Source: Siphonodentalium dalli
Taxonomy: Eukaryota > Mollusca > Scaphopoda > Gadilida > Siphonodentaliidae
Reading direction: 5' to 3'
DNA length: 64,000 nucleotides
Assembly: GCA_032622095.1 (NCBI GenBank)
Contig: CP136061.1
Coordinates: forward strand, 258,946,077-259,010,076
Of the stretch, positions 10,622 to 23,500 are shown piece by piece (the stretch's first letter is position 1; each line of letters begins with the position of its first letter). A model generated the notes under the pieces. The model ran no database searches, was not told where the DNA came from, and was given only the letters and a program-made list of their open reading frames with translations. A program made the position numbers and the translations under genes.

Positions 10622-11021
10622 TTAACCCTTTACCCAACAGAAGGGCCCTGTGCCAATGCATTCTCTTATATATGCGAGTCGACCATAGGTCGCCTCGCAT
10701 ATATAAGAGAATGCATTGGCTTAACACATTAAAAATTATAAAATTGTTAAAGAATGTAAGAAAAAATGGAAAAAATTGTTTAAAATAAGAATTTTTTAGG
10801 CCAATGCATTCTCTTATATATGCGAGGCGACCTATGGTCGACTCGCATATATAAGAGAATGCATTGGCACAGGGCATAACTGTAACTATCACAATGTGGT
10901 CAAGGAGCCGGTTCCAATGATATCCACATTTGTATGGTTCTATTGAGACAGACCCAAGATAATTTAGGCTGTTGCAGCTTTATTTGGCCGTTTTTGGCCG
11001 GTTTGTTGGGTAAAGGGTTAA
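10622..11021. mobile_element. TTAA-flanked MITE, CCCTTTACCCAACA family, copy 2
   Basis: TTAA (10622-10625), CCCTTTACCCAACA, two hairpins (10653-10719 and 10801-10867), then GTTTGTTGGGTAAAGGG and TTAA (11018-11021). Flanking sequence ATATTA before and GGAACAGGTATCAC after corresponds to ATTATAAAGGAACAGATAC at about 7094-7112, which is uninterrupted. That supports insertion into one TTAA and duplication of it. Confidence 0.85.
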
Positions 11022-11422
11022 GGAACAGGTATCACTTAAAGTGATGTGAAACACTCCGGAATGGTGATCAAATAGAAATGGCGAATGATCTTGTTTAAAG
11101 TAGTAATTTTTACAAATAGTATATCCAACTTGACAATACACACCGTCATTCTTATATATAAATTAGATGCAGTGACTCTCGGTGACGAAATCGTTTTCGT
11201 TAGTTTATCGCCGATAGATGCGTCCCGAATCGAGTAGTAAATATTTACAATTGAGCGTAGTTCTGACAATGATTTCTATCGAGTGCCCAGGTTTTTCATA
11301 ACATATGGTATCATTAGAAATCTCAAGTGTAAGCTCCAGGAAGAACATGTGAAATAATTCAAGAGATTTATATTTGATTACTCTAAACGAGATGGCCATA
11401 ACATAAACTCATAACATATAGA
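11022..11422. other. non-coding stretch, nothing recognised
   Basis: No gene or repeat family recognised. Confidence 0.4.
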
Positions 11423-11811
11423 TTGTTTAAAAATGATTATGTCTCAGAGACTTACTTAATAAACACAACATCTTTAAAAAATAGGATTAGTTTTACAAAA
11501 CTCCGTGTTAGTGAACACAAACTCGCCATTGAAAAGGGTAGACATCATCAGCCTATAATTAAGGAGGGGAAGAGACTGTGCCTTAAATGCAGGACCGGTT
11601 CTGATATAGAAAATGAGTATCATTTCATTGTGGAATGTCCACACTATTGCGATCTCAGAGATGAACTTTTCCAAATTGTTGGTAGACATCACAGTAATTT
11701 TACAAGTATGTCAAACGATCAGAAATTTTTATAATGAAAAATGACAACCCTGAAATAAGCAGCAAAATCAGCAACGTAGTCCGGCGCTTCTTTGATAAGC
11801 GTTCTGAATGA
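11423..11811 (+). pseudogene. LINE ORF2 C-terminal fragment with CCHC-like motif
   Basis: The first 103 residues (to 11734) include ISFTKLRVSEHKLAIEKGR (residues 22-40) and then C53-x2-C56-x10-H67-x4-C72 within RLCLKC and YHFIVECPHY. This layout (a conserved 'TKLR-x-S-x-HKLAIE-x-GR' block, then a C-x2-C/H/C knuckle and 'Y-x-LR') is typical of the C-terminus of several animal LINE polyproteins. The frame breaks by one base near 11732-11734. The next frame continues MKNDNPEISSKI... and ends at the TGA 11809-11811 with RRFFDKRSE, which also fits the usual C-terminal tail. It is a 3'-end fragment of a dead element: no reverse transcriptase domain is present upstream. Confidence 0.75.
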
Positions 11812-12741
11812 ATATTATGCTTGCGATCACGCAATAAAATGCATATAGCTAGACATGCCGTGTCCACATGTAATTGTTTATTGTTTTATTATGAATTGTA
11901 TTGTTAGCATACTGCCTTTATTGATGTCTATGCAAATAAATCGTATCTTATGGTCGCTATGGACGTAGCCAGAGTAGAGCTTCCTGGCATGATATGGGAT
12001 TAAAAAGTTACTGATGACAGCCGAATAGAAGAGCCAGTAAAAAGATATATTTACACACTAAGTGTTGTCATCACTAAATCCAGCATTCTGATTGGTCGGC
12101 GCCCACGTGGCTAGTTGCAGTTATTTCTCGGTGAATGCGTAACGCCTCATAACACCAAGCTAATAACACAATCGATACGTCATTAGGTTTGGAAAGACGA
12201 ACGCGTAATGTTTTGGGCGCATTTGGACTCGCGCAGGATTGACTTAATACATCATCGGGTTTCAACATGAAGAGAAATTGTTCCTATTAACTTTTGCCAA
12301 GGGTGCTATTGGGTATTTTGGGCTGATCTTGTCACGATACACTTTTCGATTTAAATATATTTACAAAAGTGTCTTTTTCGCTAAATGTATATAAATATAA
12401 GGATTAACTGTCATGTGGACTATTTTTATGGAGATGTAACGGTGAGGTAAGTGGACATAACTCACATTAAAAAAAAAATACATAGGTTACAAAAGCTTTT
12501 GATTCTAGGTAAACTATTAACAACTCTCCCTATGATTTCAGTCATATTCAATTAAACTATAGTATAGTGCACACGTATCCAATGTACATAGCAATACCCA
12601 TTATATGTTATGTATATATATATGTTGATTTTTGTACTTCTATGCATAATTTCCACACTTTTGTCATGTTTATATATGTTCTCAATATACTCTCCCATGG
12701 AGGAGGAATAAAAGGATATATATATAACACCAGACAGATCG
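11812..12741. other. non-coding stretch; original left flank of the satellite
   Basis: No gene is recognised. The last 30 bases share TATATAACACCAGAC with the sequence left of the single satellite unit at 8.5 kb. Confidence 0.45.
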
Positions 12742-12744
12742 ATA
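12742..12744. other. target-site duplication ATA, left copy
   Basis: ATA directly precedes the transposon terminus CCACAGTGG. The matching copy is 16549-16551. Joining the left flank to the right flank at ATA restores ...ACAGATCGATATTACAGGCG, which parallels the uninterrupted ...ACTGGTCGATATTGCAGGCG at about 8507-8528. Confidence 0.8.
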
Positions 12745-13195
12745 CCACAGTGGATCAACGGACACGAACCAAAACCGTAAGTCGTAGATTTCGAGGTGGA
12801 GAAATATCAGTCGACAAATATTTGTTGACATTTTTTGACGGTTTTTTGGGAAAATAAACGCTTGGATAGCATATCTGACCAACTGAAGGTGAGTGAATAT
12901 TTCTTCGCTAATGTTCGGACACCGACGATCAATTTAAGTCAGTTGTCATTGTTCGATCGCGGAAAAAATGTCATTTAATCATCGCCGCGAGACGAGTTCT
13001 TCCCCAATATATCCCAGAAAATCATACTTTTCACATTCATCGCAGACAGCTGTCGCAACAAACGTATATACCAATCGAAAGGCCTGTTTTCCCCCCACAA
13101 ATGCATATTTTGAGTATTTTCACGGACTATCTCAACATTCCAACTTTCATGTTTTGATGCAGGTACCCACCTCGAAAATACTGTCCGGTTAGTCC
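12745..13195 (+). repeat. left terminal inverted repeat of the 3.8 kb transposon
   Basis: It aligns in reverse complement to 16099-16548 with scattered mismatches and small gaps and is identical over the outermost 33 bases. The arms share a fragmentary translatable block (FSRWVPASK, LWGENR, FDWYI), which simply follows from their being copies of each other. Confidence 0.9.
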
Positions 13196-14570
13196 CGAAA
13201 AAATTAATCATTAGTTGTAAAAAATCTGTCGGCTTAGTCGTGATTTTGCTGAAGTCTGTCATCTTCAATTTCTGGTCGAAAAAGCATTTTGCCGCAGATG
13301 ATGGGCGTTTCATTTGACTTTTGCGTGGCCACAATGGTTCTGGGTGTTCATAATGTTGTGTATGTCTCATGGTACAGCATAACATCCAGGCAGTGACTTA
13401 TATATATAACTGAACTGTAACCTGTAACTGAAATCCAACTACGAAGTACATGTTTGGTAAACATATAACTTTTGATGTATGTCATATTGTTAACTCTGAC
13501 TTGTCATCACTCTCGGAAGGCCGACATACCTGTTTTTATTTACATCCAACTTTTTTCAGAAAAATGCAGCGGTGTGCCGATTTTTACCCTTTATATATTT
13601 GAGTATACACTCGCAACGAGTTGTGGGGTTATACAGGAAGCAGCTTGTTCGTCCTTTCGTGGATGCAATTTTCCGAGTTTTTATTCCTAAGTTTTGCGGT
13701 CATTTGTTTTTTTTTTGCTTGGCATATATATATTTAGTACCATGGGAACATGCGAACCTATGATTATGAAATATGTCAGACTTGTTTGTGTGGAGTTATA
13801 TATGACATTTTTCGACTTAGAAAATTATTGTTTTCAATATTCAGCAATGGTTAAAACAATAAGAGGAGGGGACTAAAACATACTGCCGGAGGGGTGTACA
13901 GCTATATCTGTTACTAATATTAGCCTAAGTTCAAGTCCACTAAGCGATATTATTTTATAATTCCAGGTGCTACTGACGAGAGGATCGCATGCCTGCCTTC
14001 ATATGTAACCACTGTGAGGCAAAGGCTGGCGGCGTCGCTGAGGCAATCGACGATGGGATTTTACAACACCCGAATGAATGTTTGAAAATAAAATTATTGA
14101 AAATAAAAAATATATAAATTATTTATAATAAAATACTATACAATACTATACTATACAATACTATACGAAATATTGGTACTCTCGGTTGATATAGAGAATA
14201 GAAACATCATCAGGAAACACCAGTGTTCTTTCGAGTTGTTGTATTCTTAATCCCACCTTGGCTGTCCATTAATGTAGAAGTGTTGTGTTTCCTACATGTA
14301 TATAGCGGGTAAAATTCCAATCTATAGCGTACAACTGAATGTGGGACCAGATGCAAGTTACTTTTGTAAATATATAGGCACGTGATTTTTGTCCTGTTCT
14401 ATTCAAATCGCGCCATAATTAATTGTTTCCACATTGATTCACACACTGGACAATTTGGTTGGGAAGTTTTAACGCAATTGGTCGCGTATATATTCAAATT
14501 TAAACGGACAGAAGAAATGCAGGCAGATCCTACTCGTTCATATATATAGACACAAAATTAACTGCATTGA

Positions 14571-14834
14571 AGGTCAAATTCACATTTAATAATGAACTGC
14601 GCTTACGCGCAAATACCACATATCGCACTGAAGCACATGCACATATGGCATTTGCGCATAATTGAAATGAATTGCGCTTAAGTGCAATTAATTGCGATTA
14701 AGCGCTATGAGTTGCTTGAGAGTAAGTGTAACTATCCATATAACTTAACTATTAGCATGACCGGGTGTATCTGCATTTGGCTAATTTAAACTAAAGGTCC
14801 TCAATCCGATCAGAAAGACCCATATTATAAAGAT

Positions 14835-14869
<35 letters not shown>

Positions 14870-15441
14870 ATTTCTTCAAAATAAGCTTTAGTTATCAGAA
14901 TCGATTAACTGCAAAAAATAATGCTGACCACTGTCAGCTATGGTATCAAATTTCCCAAAAACGTGTGATTTCTAAACATTTTGTTCAACAAAATATGGCC
15001 GTATAATTACTAAAGTATCACGAAATTTTACCGTATTACCACTTGTTTTAGAGTTATCCATCTTCATCCGCAATTTTGACCCTTTTGACGGCGTGTTTCT
15101 GGGCAGCAATCAATTGAAATAACAAATTTCAATAATCGATATCTGATCACACTTGAGCTTTGATGGGTTGGTTCATCGACTCGACTCGACTCGACTAAAA
15201 CAGAAGGTAATACTGTCGCGAGTCACCCATTTTGATAAAGAATTTAGGCTAGTTCACAATCCCAACTATCCAAAGCAGTGAAAACAAGGAGGTGATATGT
15301 TCAGGTTTAGTTATAGATACACCTATTTATTCACCAGAGGTACATAGTTACATATAACCATGAATTGCGCTTAATCGCAAATAATTATGCTTAAGTGCTA
15401 TTGCTTAACTGCAATTAATTATGAAATGTGAATTTGGCCTC
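14571..15441. mobile_element. nested inverted-repeat element
   Basis: AGGTCAAATTCACATTTAAT at 14571 pairs with AAATGTGAATTTGGCCT ending near 15441. Both subterminal regions are made of AATTGCGCTTAA, AATTGCGATTAAGCGC and similar short palindromic blocks. It lies inside the 3.8 kb transposon and is itself split by the MITE starting at 14795. Confidence 0.6.
14795..15196. mobile_element. AGGTACTCAATCCG-family MITE, copy 2, truncated
   Basis: It begins AGGTCCTCAATCCGATCAGA and matches 55598-56035 in reverse order and orientation (shared AAAATATGGCCGTATAATTA-like core, AGAGTTATCCATCTTCAT, AATCGATATCTGATCA). The right terminus is missing; similarity ends in a CGACTCGACTCGACTCGACT run. An (ACA)n stretch at about 14825-14869 is an expansion of a shorter run in the sister copy. 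Confidence 0.65.
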
Positions 15442-16098
15442 TCATAGAAATGGAAATAAACATCTGCGTATTTGATGGATATGCTATAATATGTAATATT
15501 AGCGAAAATTCTCCGAAATATGGGTGGGTGCCTGTAGTTTAAAACATAAAAATAAAGGGGTGTATATATATACCCGAAAAATGTAGTGAAAACTTTATAC
15601 AATCGTAATCAAAACTCGGGTGGTGGGTCCCGAAAGTGGCCATAACGAAAAAGAACAGCCATGGGTCCCGATTTGTTTTTTCTTAAATTAATCGAATTTT
15701 AGGGTTTTTTTTAAGTATCAAATATCACGCTATATACTGGCTGAAATATCAAACTATTGGAAAATACATCTATACCTCCCACCATCAAAACAATCCTGTT
15801 GCTACGGCCTTGGTCATGGAGGGAATTGTAATATTCTTTTTCTAACAATATTTCCATAAATAATTCTTTGGTTAATGACCTTACACGATCTGAACGAATG
15901 TTATGAGAACAAATTGCAAACTGTACTCGGTAACTAAACTTGACCAGTATAATATAGTTGCAACAGAAAAGCAGTTGGCCAAAAACGTGCCACTGTTAAC
16001 GAAAGGCAGCCAACCAACTAATCCATTTCGACTCTTGATTAAACAACAAAAACTGTCAGCCGGGTCTGGTGGATTGCAACTAAATTCCGGGGTGTACA

Positions 16099-16548
16099 GG
16101 ACTAACCGGACGGTATTTTCGAGGTGGGTACCTGCATCAAAAGATGAAATTTGGAATTTTGAGACAGTTCGTGAAAATACTAAATATCTGCATTTGTGGG
16201 GGGAAAACAGGTCTTTCGATTGGTATATAGGTTGTTGCGACAGCTTTCTGCGATGAATGTGAAAAGTATGATTTTCTGGGATATTTTGGGGAAGAAATCG
16301 TCTCGCGGCGATGATTAAATGACATTTTTTCCGCGATCGAACAATGACAACTGACTTAAATTGATCGTCGGTGTCCGAACATTAGCTAAGAAATATTCAC
16401 TCACCTTCAGTTGGTCAGATATGCTATCCAAGCGTTTATTTTCCCAAAAAACCGTAAAAAAATGTCAACAAATATTTGTCGACTGATATTTCTCCACCTT
16501 AAAATCTACGACTTCCGGTTTTGGTTCGTGTCCGTTGATCCACTGTGG
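16099..16548 (-). repeat. right terminal inverted repeat of the 3.8 kb transposon
   Basis: It is the complement of 12745-13195 and ends TGATCCACTGTGG at 16548, directly against the satellite sequence ATATTACAGGCG. Confidence 0.9.
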
Positions 16549-16649
16549 ATATTACAGGCGATTATCTTAAACTGGGTGATATTACAGGCGATTATCTTAA
16601 ACTGGGTGATATTACAGGCGATTATCTTAAACTGGTTGATATTACAGGC

Positions 16650-19600
16650 GATTATCTTAAACTGGTTGATATTACAGGCGACTATCTTAAACTGGGTGAT
16701 ATTACAGGCGACTATCTTAAACTGGGTGATATTACAGGCGACTATCTTAAACTGGGTGATATTACAGGCGACTATCTTAAACTGGTTGATATTACAGGCG
16801 ATTATCTTAAACTGGGTGATATTACAGGCGATTATCTTAAACTGGGTGATATTACAGGCGACTATCTTAAACTGGGTGATATTACAGGCGATTATCTTAA
16901 ACTGGTTGATATTACAGGCGACTATCTTAAACTGGGTGATATTACAGGCGACTATCTTAAACTGGGTGATATTACAGGCGACTATCTTAAACTGGGTTAT
17001 ATTACAGGCGACTATCTTAAACTGGTTGATATTACAGGCGATTATCTTAAACTGGGGGATATTAAAGGCGACTATCTTAAACTGGGTGATATTACAGGCG
17101 ATTATCTTAAACTGGTTGATATTACAGGCGATTATCTTAAACTGGGGGATATTAAAGGCGACTATCTTAAACTGGGTGATATTACAGGCGATTATCTTAA
17201 ACTGGGTGATATTACAGGCGACTATCTTAAACTGGGTGATATTACAGGCGATTATCTTAAACTGGGTGATATTACAGGCGATTATCTTAAACTGGGGGAT
17301 ATTACAGGCGATTATCTTAAACTGGGTTATATTACAGGCGATTATCTTAAACTGGGGGATATTACAGGCGATTATCTTAAACTGGGTGATATTACAGGCG
17401 ATTATCTTAAACTGGGTGATATTACAGGCGATTATCTTAAACTGGGTGATATTACAGGCGACTATCTTAAACTGGTTGATATTACAGGCGACTATCTTAA
17501 ACTGGTTGATATTACAGGCGACTATCTTAAACTGGGTGATATTACAGGCGACTATCTTAAACTGGGTGATATTACAGGCGACTATCTTAAACTGGGTGAT
17601 ATTACAGGCGATTATCTTAAACTGGGTGATATTACAGGCGATTATCTTAAACTGTGTTATATTACAGGCGATTATCTTAAACTGGGTGATATTACAGGCG
17701 ATTATCTTAAACTGGGTGATATTACAGGCGATTATCTTAAACTGTTATATTACAGGCGATTATCTTAAACTGGGTGATATTACAGGCGATTATCTTAAAC
17801 TGGGTGATATTACAGGCGATTATCTTAAACTGGGTGATATTACAGGCGATTATCTTAAACTGGGTGATATTACAGGCGATTATCTTAAACTGGGTGATAT
17901 TACAGGCGATTATCTTAAACTGTGTTATATTACAGGCGATTATCTTAAACTGGGTGATATTACAGGCGATTATCTTAAACTGGGTGATATTACAGGCGAT
18001 TATCTTAAACTGTGTTATATTACAGGCGATTATCTTAAACTGGGGGATATTACAGGTGATTATCTTAAACTGGGTGATATTACAGGCGATTATCTTAAAC
18101 TGGGTGATATTACAGGCGACTATCTTAAACTGGGTAATATTACAGGCGATTATCTTAAACTGTGTTATATTACAGGCGATTATCTTAAACTGGGGGATAT
18201 TACAGGCGATTATCTTAAACTGGGTGATATTACAGGCGATTATCTTAAACTGGTTGATATTACAGGCGACTATCTTAAACTGGGTGATATTACAGGCGAC
18301 TATCTTAAACTGGGTGATATTACAGGCGACTATCTTTAACTGGGTGATATTACAGGCGACTATCTTAAACTGGTTGATATTACAGGCGATTATCTTAAAC
18401 TGGGTGATATTACAGGCGATTATCTTAAACTGGGTGATATTACAGGCGACTATCTTAAACTGGGTGATATTACAGGCGATTATCTTAAACTGGTTGATAT
18501 TACAGGCGACTATCTTAAACTGGGTGATATTACAGGCGACTATCTTAAACTGGGTGATATTACAGGCGACTATCTTAAACTGGGTTATATTACAGGCGAC
18601 TATCTTAAACTGGTTGATATTACAGGCGATTATCTTAAACTGGGGGATATTAAAGGCGACTATCTTAAACTGGGTGATATTACAGGCGATTATCTTAAAC
18701 TGGTTGATATTACAGGCGATTATCTTAAACTGGGGGATATTAAAGGCGACTATCTTAAACTGGGTGATATTACAGGCGATTATCTTAAACTGGGTGATAT
18801 TACAGGCGACTATCTTAAACTGGGTGATATTACAGGCGATTATCTTAAACTGGGTGATATTACAGGCGATTATCTTAAACTGGGGGATATTACAGGCGAT
18901 TATCTTAAACTGGGTTATATTACAGGCGATTATCTTAAACTGGGGGATATTACAGGCGATTATCTTAAACTGGGTGATATTACAGGCGATTATCTTAAAC
19001 TTGGTGATATTACAGGCGATTATCTTAAACTGGGTGATATTACAGGCGACTATCTTAAACTGGTTGATATTACAGGCGACTATATTAAACTGGTTGATAT
19101 TACAGGCGACTATCTTAAACTGGGTGATATTACAGGCGACTATCTTAAACTGGGTGATATTACAGGCGACTATCTTAAACTGGGTGATATTACAGGCGAT
19201 TATCTTAAACTGGGTGATATTACAGGCGATTATCTTAAACTGTGTTATATTACAGGCGATTATCTTAAACTGGGTGATATTACAGGCGATTATCTTAAAC
19301 TGGGTGATATTACAGGCGATTATCTTAAACTGTGTTATATTACAGGCGATTATCTTAAACTGGGTGATATTACAGGCGATTATCTTAAACTGGGTGATAT
19401 TACAGGCGATTATCTTAAACTGGGTGATATTACAGGCGATTATCTTAAACTGGGTGATATTACAGGCGATTATCTTAAACTGGGTGATATTACAGGCGAT
19501 TATCTTAAACTGTGTTATATTACAGGCGATTATCTTAAACTGGGTGATATTACAGGCGATTATCTTAAACTGGGTGATATTACAGGCGATTATCTTAAAC

Positions 19601-19828
19601 TGTGTTATATTACAGGCGATTATCTTAAACTGGGGGATATTACAGGTGATTATCTTAAACTGGGTGATATTACAGGCGATTATCTTAAACTGGGTGATAT
19701 TACAGGCGACTATCTTAAACTGGGTAATATTACAGGCGATTATCTTAAACTGTGTTATATTACAGGCGATTATCTTAAACTGGGGGATATTACAGGCGAT
19801 TATCTTAAACTGGGTGATATTACAGGCG
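16650..19828 (+). repeat. higher-order tandem duplication, about 53 units (1,588/1,590 bp)
   Basis: The variant order in 16650-18237 recurs in 18238-19828. Markers are ATTAAAGGCG at about 17071 and 17151 versus about 18650 and 18740, GGGTAATAT at 18131 versus 19721, and TGTGTTAT units. The offset is 1,588 bp before the 2-bp deletion at 17742 and 1,590 after, so the deletion is private to the first copy. Confidence 0.85.
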
Positions 19829-20520
19829 ATTATCTTAAACTGGGTGATATTACAGGCGATTATCTTAAACTGGGTGATATTACAGGTGATTATCTTAAAC
19901 TGGGTGATATTACAGGCGATTATCTTAAACTGGGTGATATTACAGGTGATTATCTTAAACTGGGTGATATTACAGGCGATTATCTTAAACTGGGTGATAT
20001 TACAGGTGATTATCTTAAACTGGGTGATATTACAGGCGATTATCTTAAACTGGTTGATATTACAGGCGATTATCTTAAACTGGGTGATATTACAGGCGAT
20101 TATCTTAAACTGGTTGATATTACAGGCGATTATCTTAAACTGGTTGATATTACAGGCGATTATCTTAAACTGGTTGATATTACAGGCGATTATCTTAAAC
20201 TGGTTGATATTACAGGCGATTATCTTAAACTGGATGATATTACAGGTGATTATCTTAAACTGGGTGATATTACAGGCGATTATCTTAAACTGTGTGATAT
20301 TACAGGCGATGATCTTAAACTGGGTTATATTACAGGCGATTATCTTAAACTGGGTGATATTACAGGCGATTATCTTAAACTGGGTTATATTACAGGCGAT
20401 TATCTTAAACTGGGTGATATTACAGGCGATTATCTTAAACTGGGTGATATTACAGGTGATTATCTTAAACTGGGTGATATTACAGGCGATTATCTTAAAC
20501 TGGTTGATATTACAGGCGAT

Positions 20521-23500
20521 TATCTTAAACTGGTTGATATTACAGGCGATTATCTTAAACTGGGTGATATTACAGGCGATTATCTTAAACTGGTTGATAT
20601 TACAGGCGATTATCTTAAACTGGTTGATATTACATGCGATTATCTTAAACTGTGTGATATTACAGGCGATTATCTTAAACTGGTTGATATTACAGGCGAT
20701 TATCTTAAACTGGGTGATATTACAGGCGATTATCTTAAACTGGTTGATATTACAGGCGATTATCTTAAACTGGGTGATATTACAGGTGATTATCTTAAAC
20801 TGGGTGATATTACAGGCGATTATCTTAAACTGGGTGATATTACAGGTGATTATCTTAAACTGGGTGATATTACAGGCGATTATCTTAAACTGGTTGATAT
20901 TACAGGCGATTATCTTAAACTGGTTGATATTACAGGTGATTATCTTAAACTGGGTGATATTACAGGTGATTATCTTAAACTGGGTGATATTACAGGCGAT
21001 TATCTTAAACTTGGTGATATTACAGGTGATTATCTTAAACTGGGTGATATTACAGGCGATTATCTTAAACTGGGTGATATTACAAGCGATTATCTTAAAC
21101 TTGGTGATATTACAGGCGATTATCTTAAACTGGGTGATATTACAGGCGATTATCTTAAACTTGGTGATATTACAGGTGATTATCTTAAACTTGGTGATAT
21201 TACAGGTGATTATCTTAAACTGGGTGATATTACAGGTGATTATCTTAAACTGGGTTATATTACAGGCGATTATCTTAAACTGGGTGATATTACAGGCGAT
21301 GATCTTAAACTGGGTGATATTACAGGCGACTATCTTAAACTGGGTGATATTACAGGCGACTATCTTAAACTGGGTGATATTACAGGCGATTATCTTAAAC
21401 TGGGTGATATTACAGGCGATTATCTTAAACTGTGTTATATTACAGGCGATTATCTTAAACTGGGTGATATTACAGGCGATTATCTTAAACTGGGTAATAT
21501 TACAGGCGATTATCTTAAACTGTGTGATATTACAGGCGATTATCTTAAACTGGGTGATATTACAGGCGACTATCTTAAACTGGGTGATATTACAGGCGAT
21601 GATCTTAAACTGGGTTATATTACAGGCGATTATCTTAAACTGGGTGATATTACAGGCGATTATCTTAAACTGGGTTATATTACAGGCGATTATCTTAAAC
21701 TGGGTGATATTACAGGCGATTATCTTAAACTGGGTGATATTACAGGTGATTATCTTAAACTGGGTGATATTACAGGCGATTATCTTAAACTGGTTGATAT
21801 TACAGGCGATTATCTTAAACTGGTTGATATTACAGGCGATTATCTTAAACTGGGTGATATTACAGGCGATTATCTTAAACTGGTTGATATTACAGGCGAT
21901 TATCTTAAACTGGTTGATATTACAGGCGATTATCTTAAACTGGTTGATATTACAGGCGATTATCTTAAACTGGGTGATATTACAGGCGATTATCTTAAAC
22001 TGGTTGATATTACAGGCGATTATCTTAAACTGGGTGATATTACAGGCGATTATCTTAAACTGGGTGATATTACAGGCGATTATCTTAAACTGGTTGATAT
22101 TACAGGCGATTATCTTAAACTGGGTGATATTACAGGTGATTATCTTAAACTGGGTGATATTACAGGCGATTATCTTAAACTGGGTGATATTACAGGTGAT
22201 TATCTTAAACTGGGTGATATTACAGGCGATTATCTTAAACTGGTTGATATTACAGGCGATTATCTTAAACTGGTTGATATTACAGGTGATTATCTTAAAC
22301 TGGGTGATATTACAGGTGATTATCTTAAACTGGGTGATATTACAGGCGACTATCTTAAACTGGGTGATATTACAGGTGATTATCTTAAACTGTGTGATAT
22401 TACAGGCGATTATCTTAAACTGGGTGATATTACAGGCGACTATCTTAAACTGGTTGATATTACAGGCGATTATCTTAAACTGGTTGATATTACAGGCGAC
22501 TATCTTATACTGGTTGATATTACAGGCGACTATCTTAAACTGGGTGATATTACAGGCGATTATCTTAAACTTGGTGATATTACAGGTGATTATCTTAAAC
22601 TGGGTGATATTACAGGCGATTATCTTAAACTGGGTGATATTACAGGCCATTATCTTAAACTTGGTGATATTACAGGCGATTATCTTAAACTGGGTGATAT
22701 TACAGGCGATTATCTTAAACTGGGTGATATTACAGGCGATTATCTTAAACTGGGTGATATTACAGGCGATTATCTTAAACTGGGTGATATTACAGGCGAT
22801 TATCTTAAACTGGGTGATATTACAGGCGATTATCTTAAACTGTGTTATATTACAGGCGATTATCTTAAACTGGGTGATATTACAGGCGATTATCTTAAAC
22901 TGGGTGATATTACAGGCGATTATCTTAAAGTGTGTTATATTACAGGCGATTATCTTAAACTGGGGGATATTACAGGCGATTATCTTAAACTGGGGGATAT
23001 TACAGGCGATTATCTTAAACTGGTTGATATTACAGGCGATTATCTTAAACTGGGTGATATTACAGGCGATTATCTTAAAATGGGTGATATTACAGGCGAT
23101 TATCTTAAACTGTGTTATATTACAGGCGATTATCTTAAACTGGGGGATATTACAGGTGATTATCTTAAATTGGTTGATATTACAGGCGATTATCTTAAAC
23201 TGGGTGATATTACAGGCGATTATCTTAAAATGGGTGATATTACAGGCGATTATCTTAAACTGTGTTATATTACAGTCGATTATCTTAAACTGTGTTATAT
23301 TACAGGCGATTATCTTAAACTGGTTGATATTACAGGCGATTATCTTAAACTGGTTGATATTACAGGCGATTATCTTAAACTGGGTGATATTACAGGCGAT
23401 TATCTTAAACTGGTTGATATTACAGGCGATTATCTTAAACTGGTTGATATTACAGGCGATTATCTTAAACTTTGTGATATTACAGGCGATTATCTTAAAC

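Larger units (their letters stand above)
12745..16548. mobile_element. 3.8 kb long-inverted-repeat DNA transposon, non-autonomous
   Basis: Both ends read CCACAGTGGATCAACGGACA in opposite orientation, with arms of about 450 bp and an ATA duplication outside. The interior (13196-16098) has no frame above about 115 residues and nothing like a transposase, so it depends on enzymes made elsewhere or is dead. A 3-bp target duplication occurs in PIF/Harbinger, CACTA and some other superfamilies, but the termini do not let me choose; long arms also resemble foldback elements. It lies exactly between the left flank and the first satellite unit. It contains a nested inverted-repeat element (14571-15441), which contains a truncated AGGTACTC MITE. 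Confidence 0.85.

Noticed and set aside
12975-16256. Matching 117- and 136-residue frames in opposite orientations (FSRWVPASK, LWGENR)
   Set aside because: They are the two arms of the 3.8 kb transposon's terminal inverted repeat; similarity follows from the arms being copies, and neither resembles a transposase.
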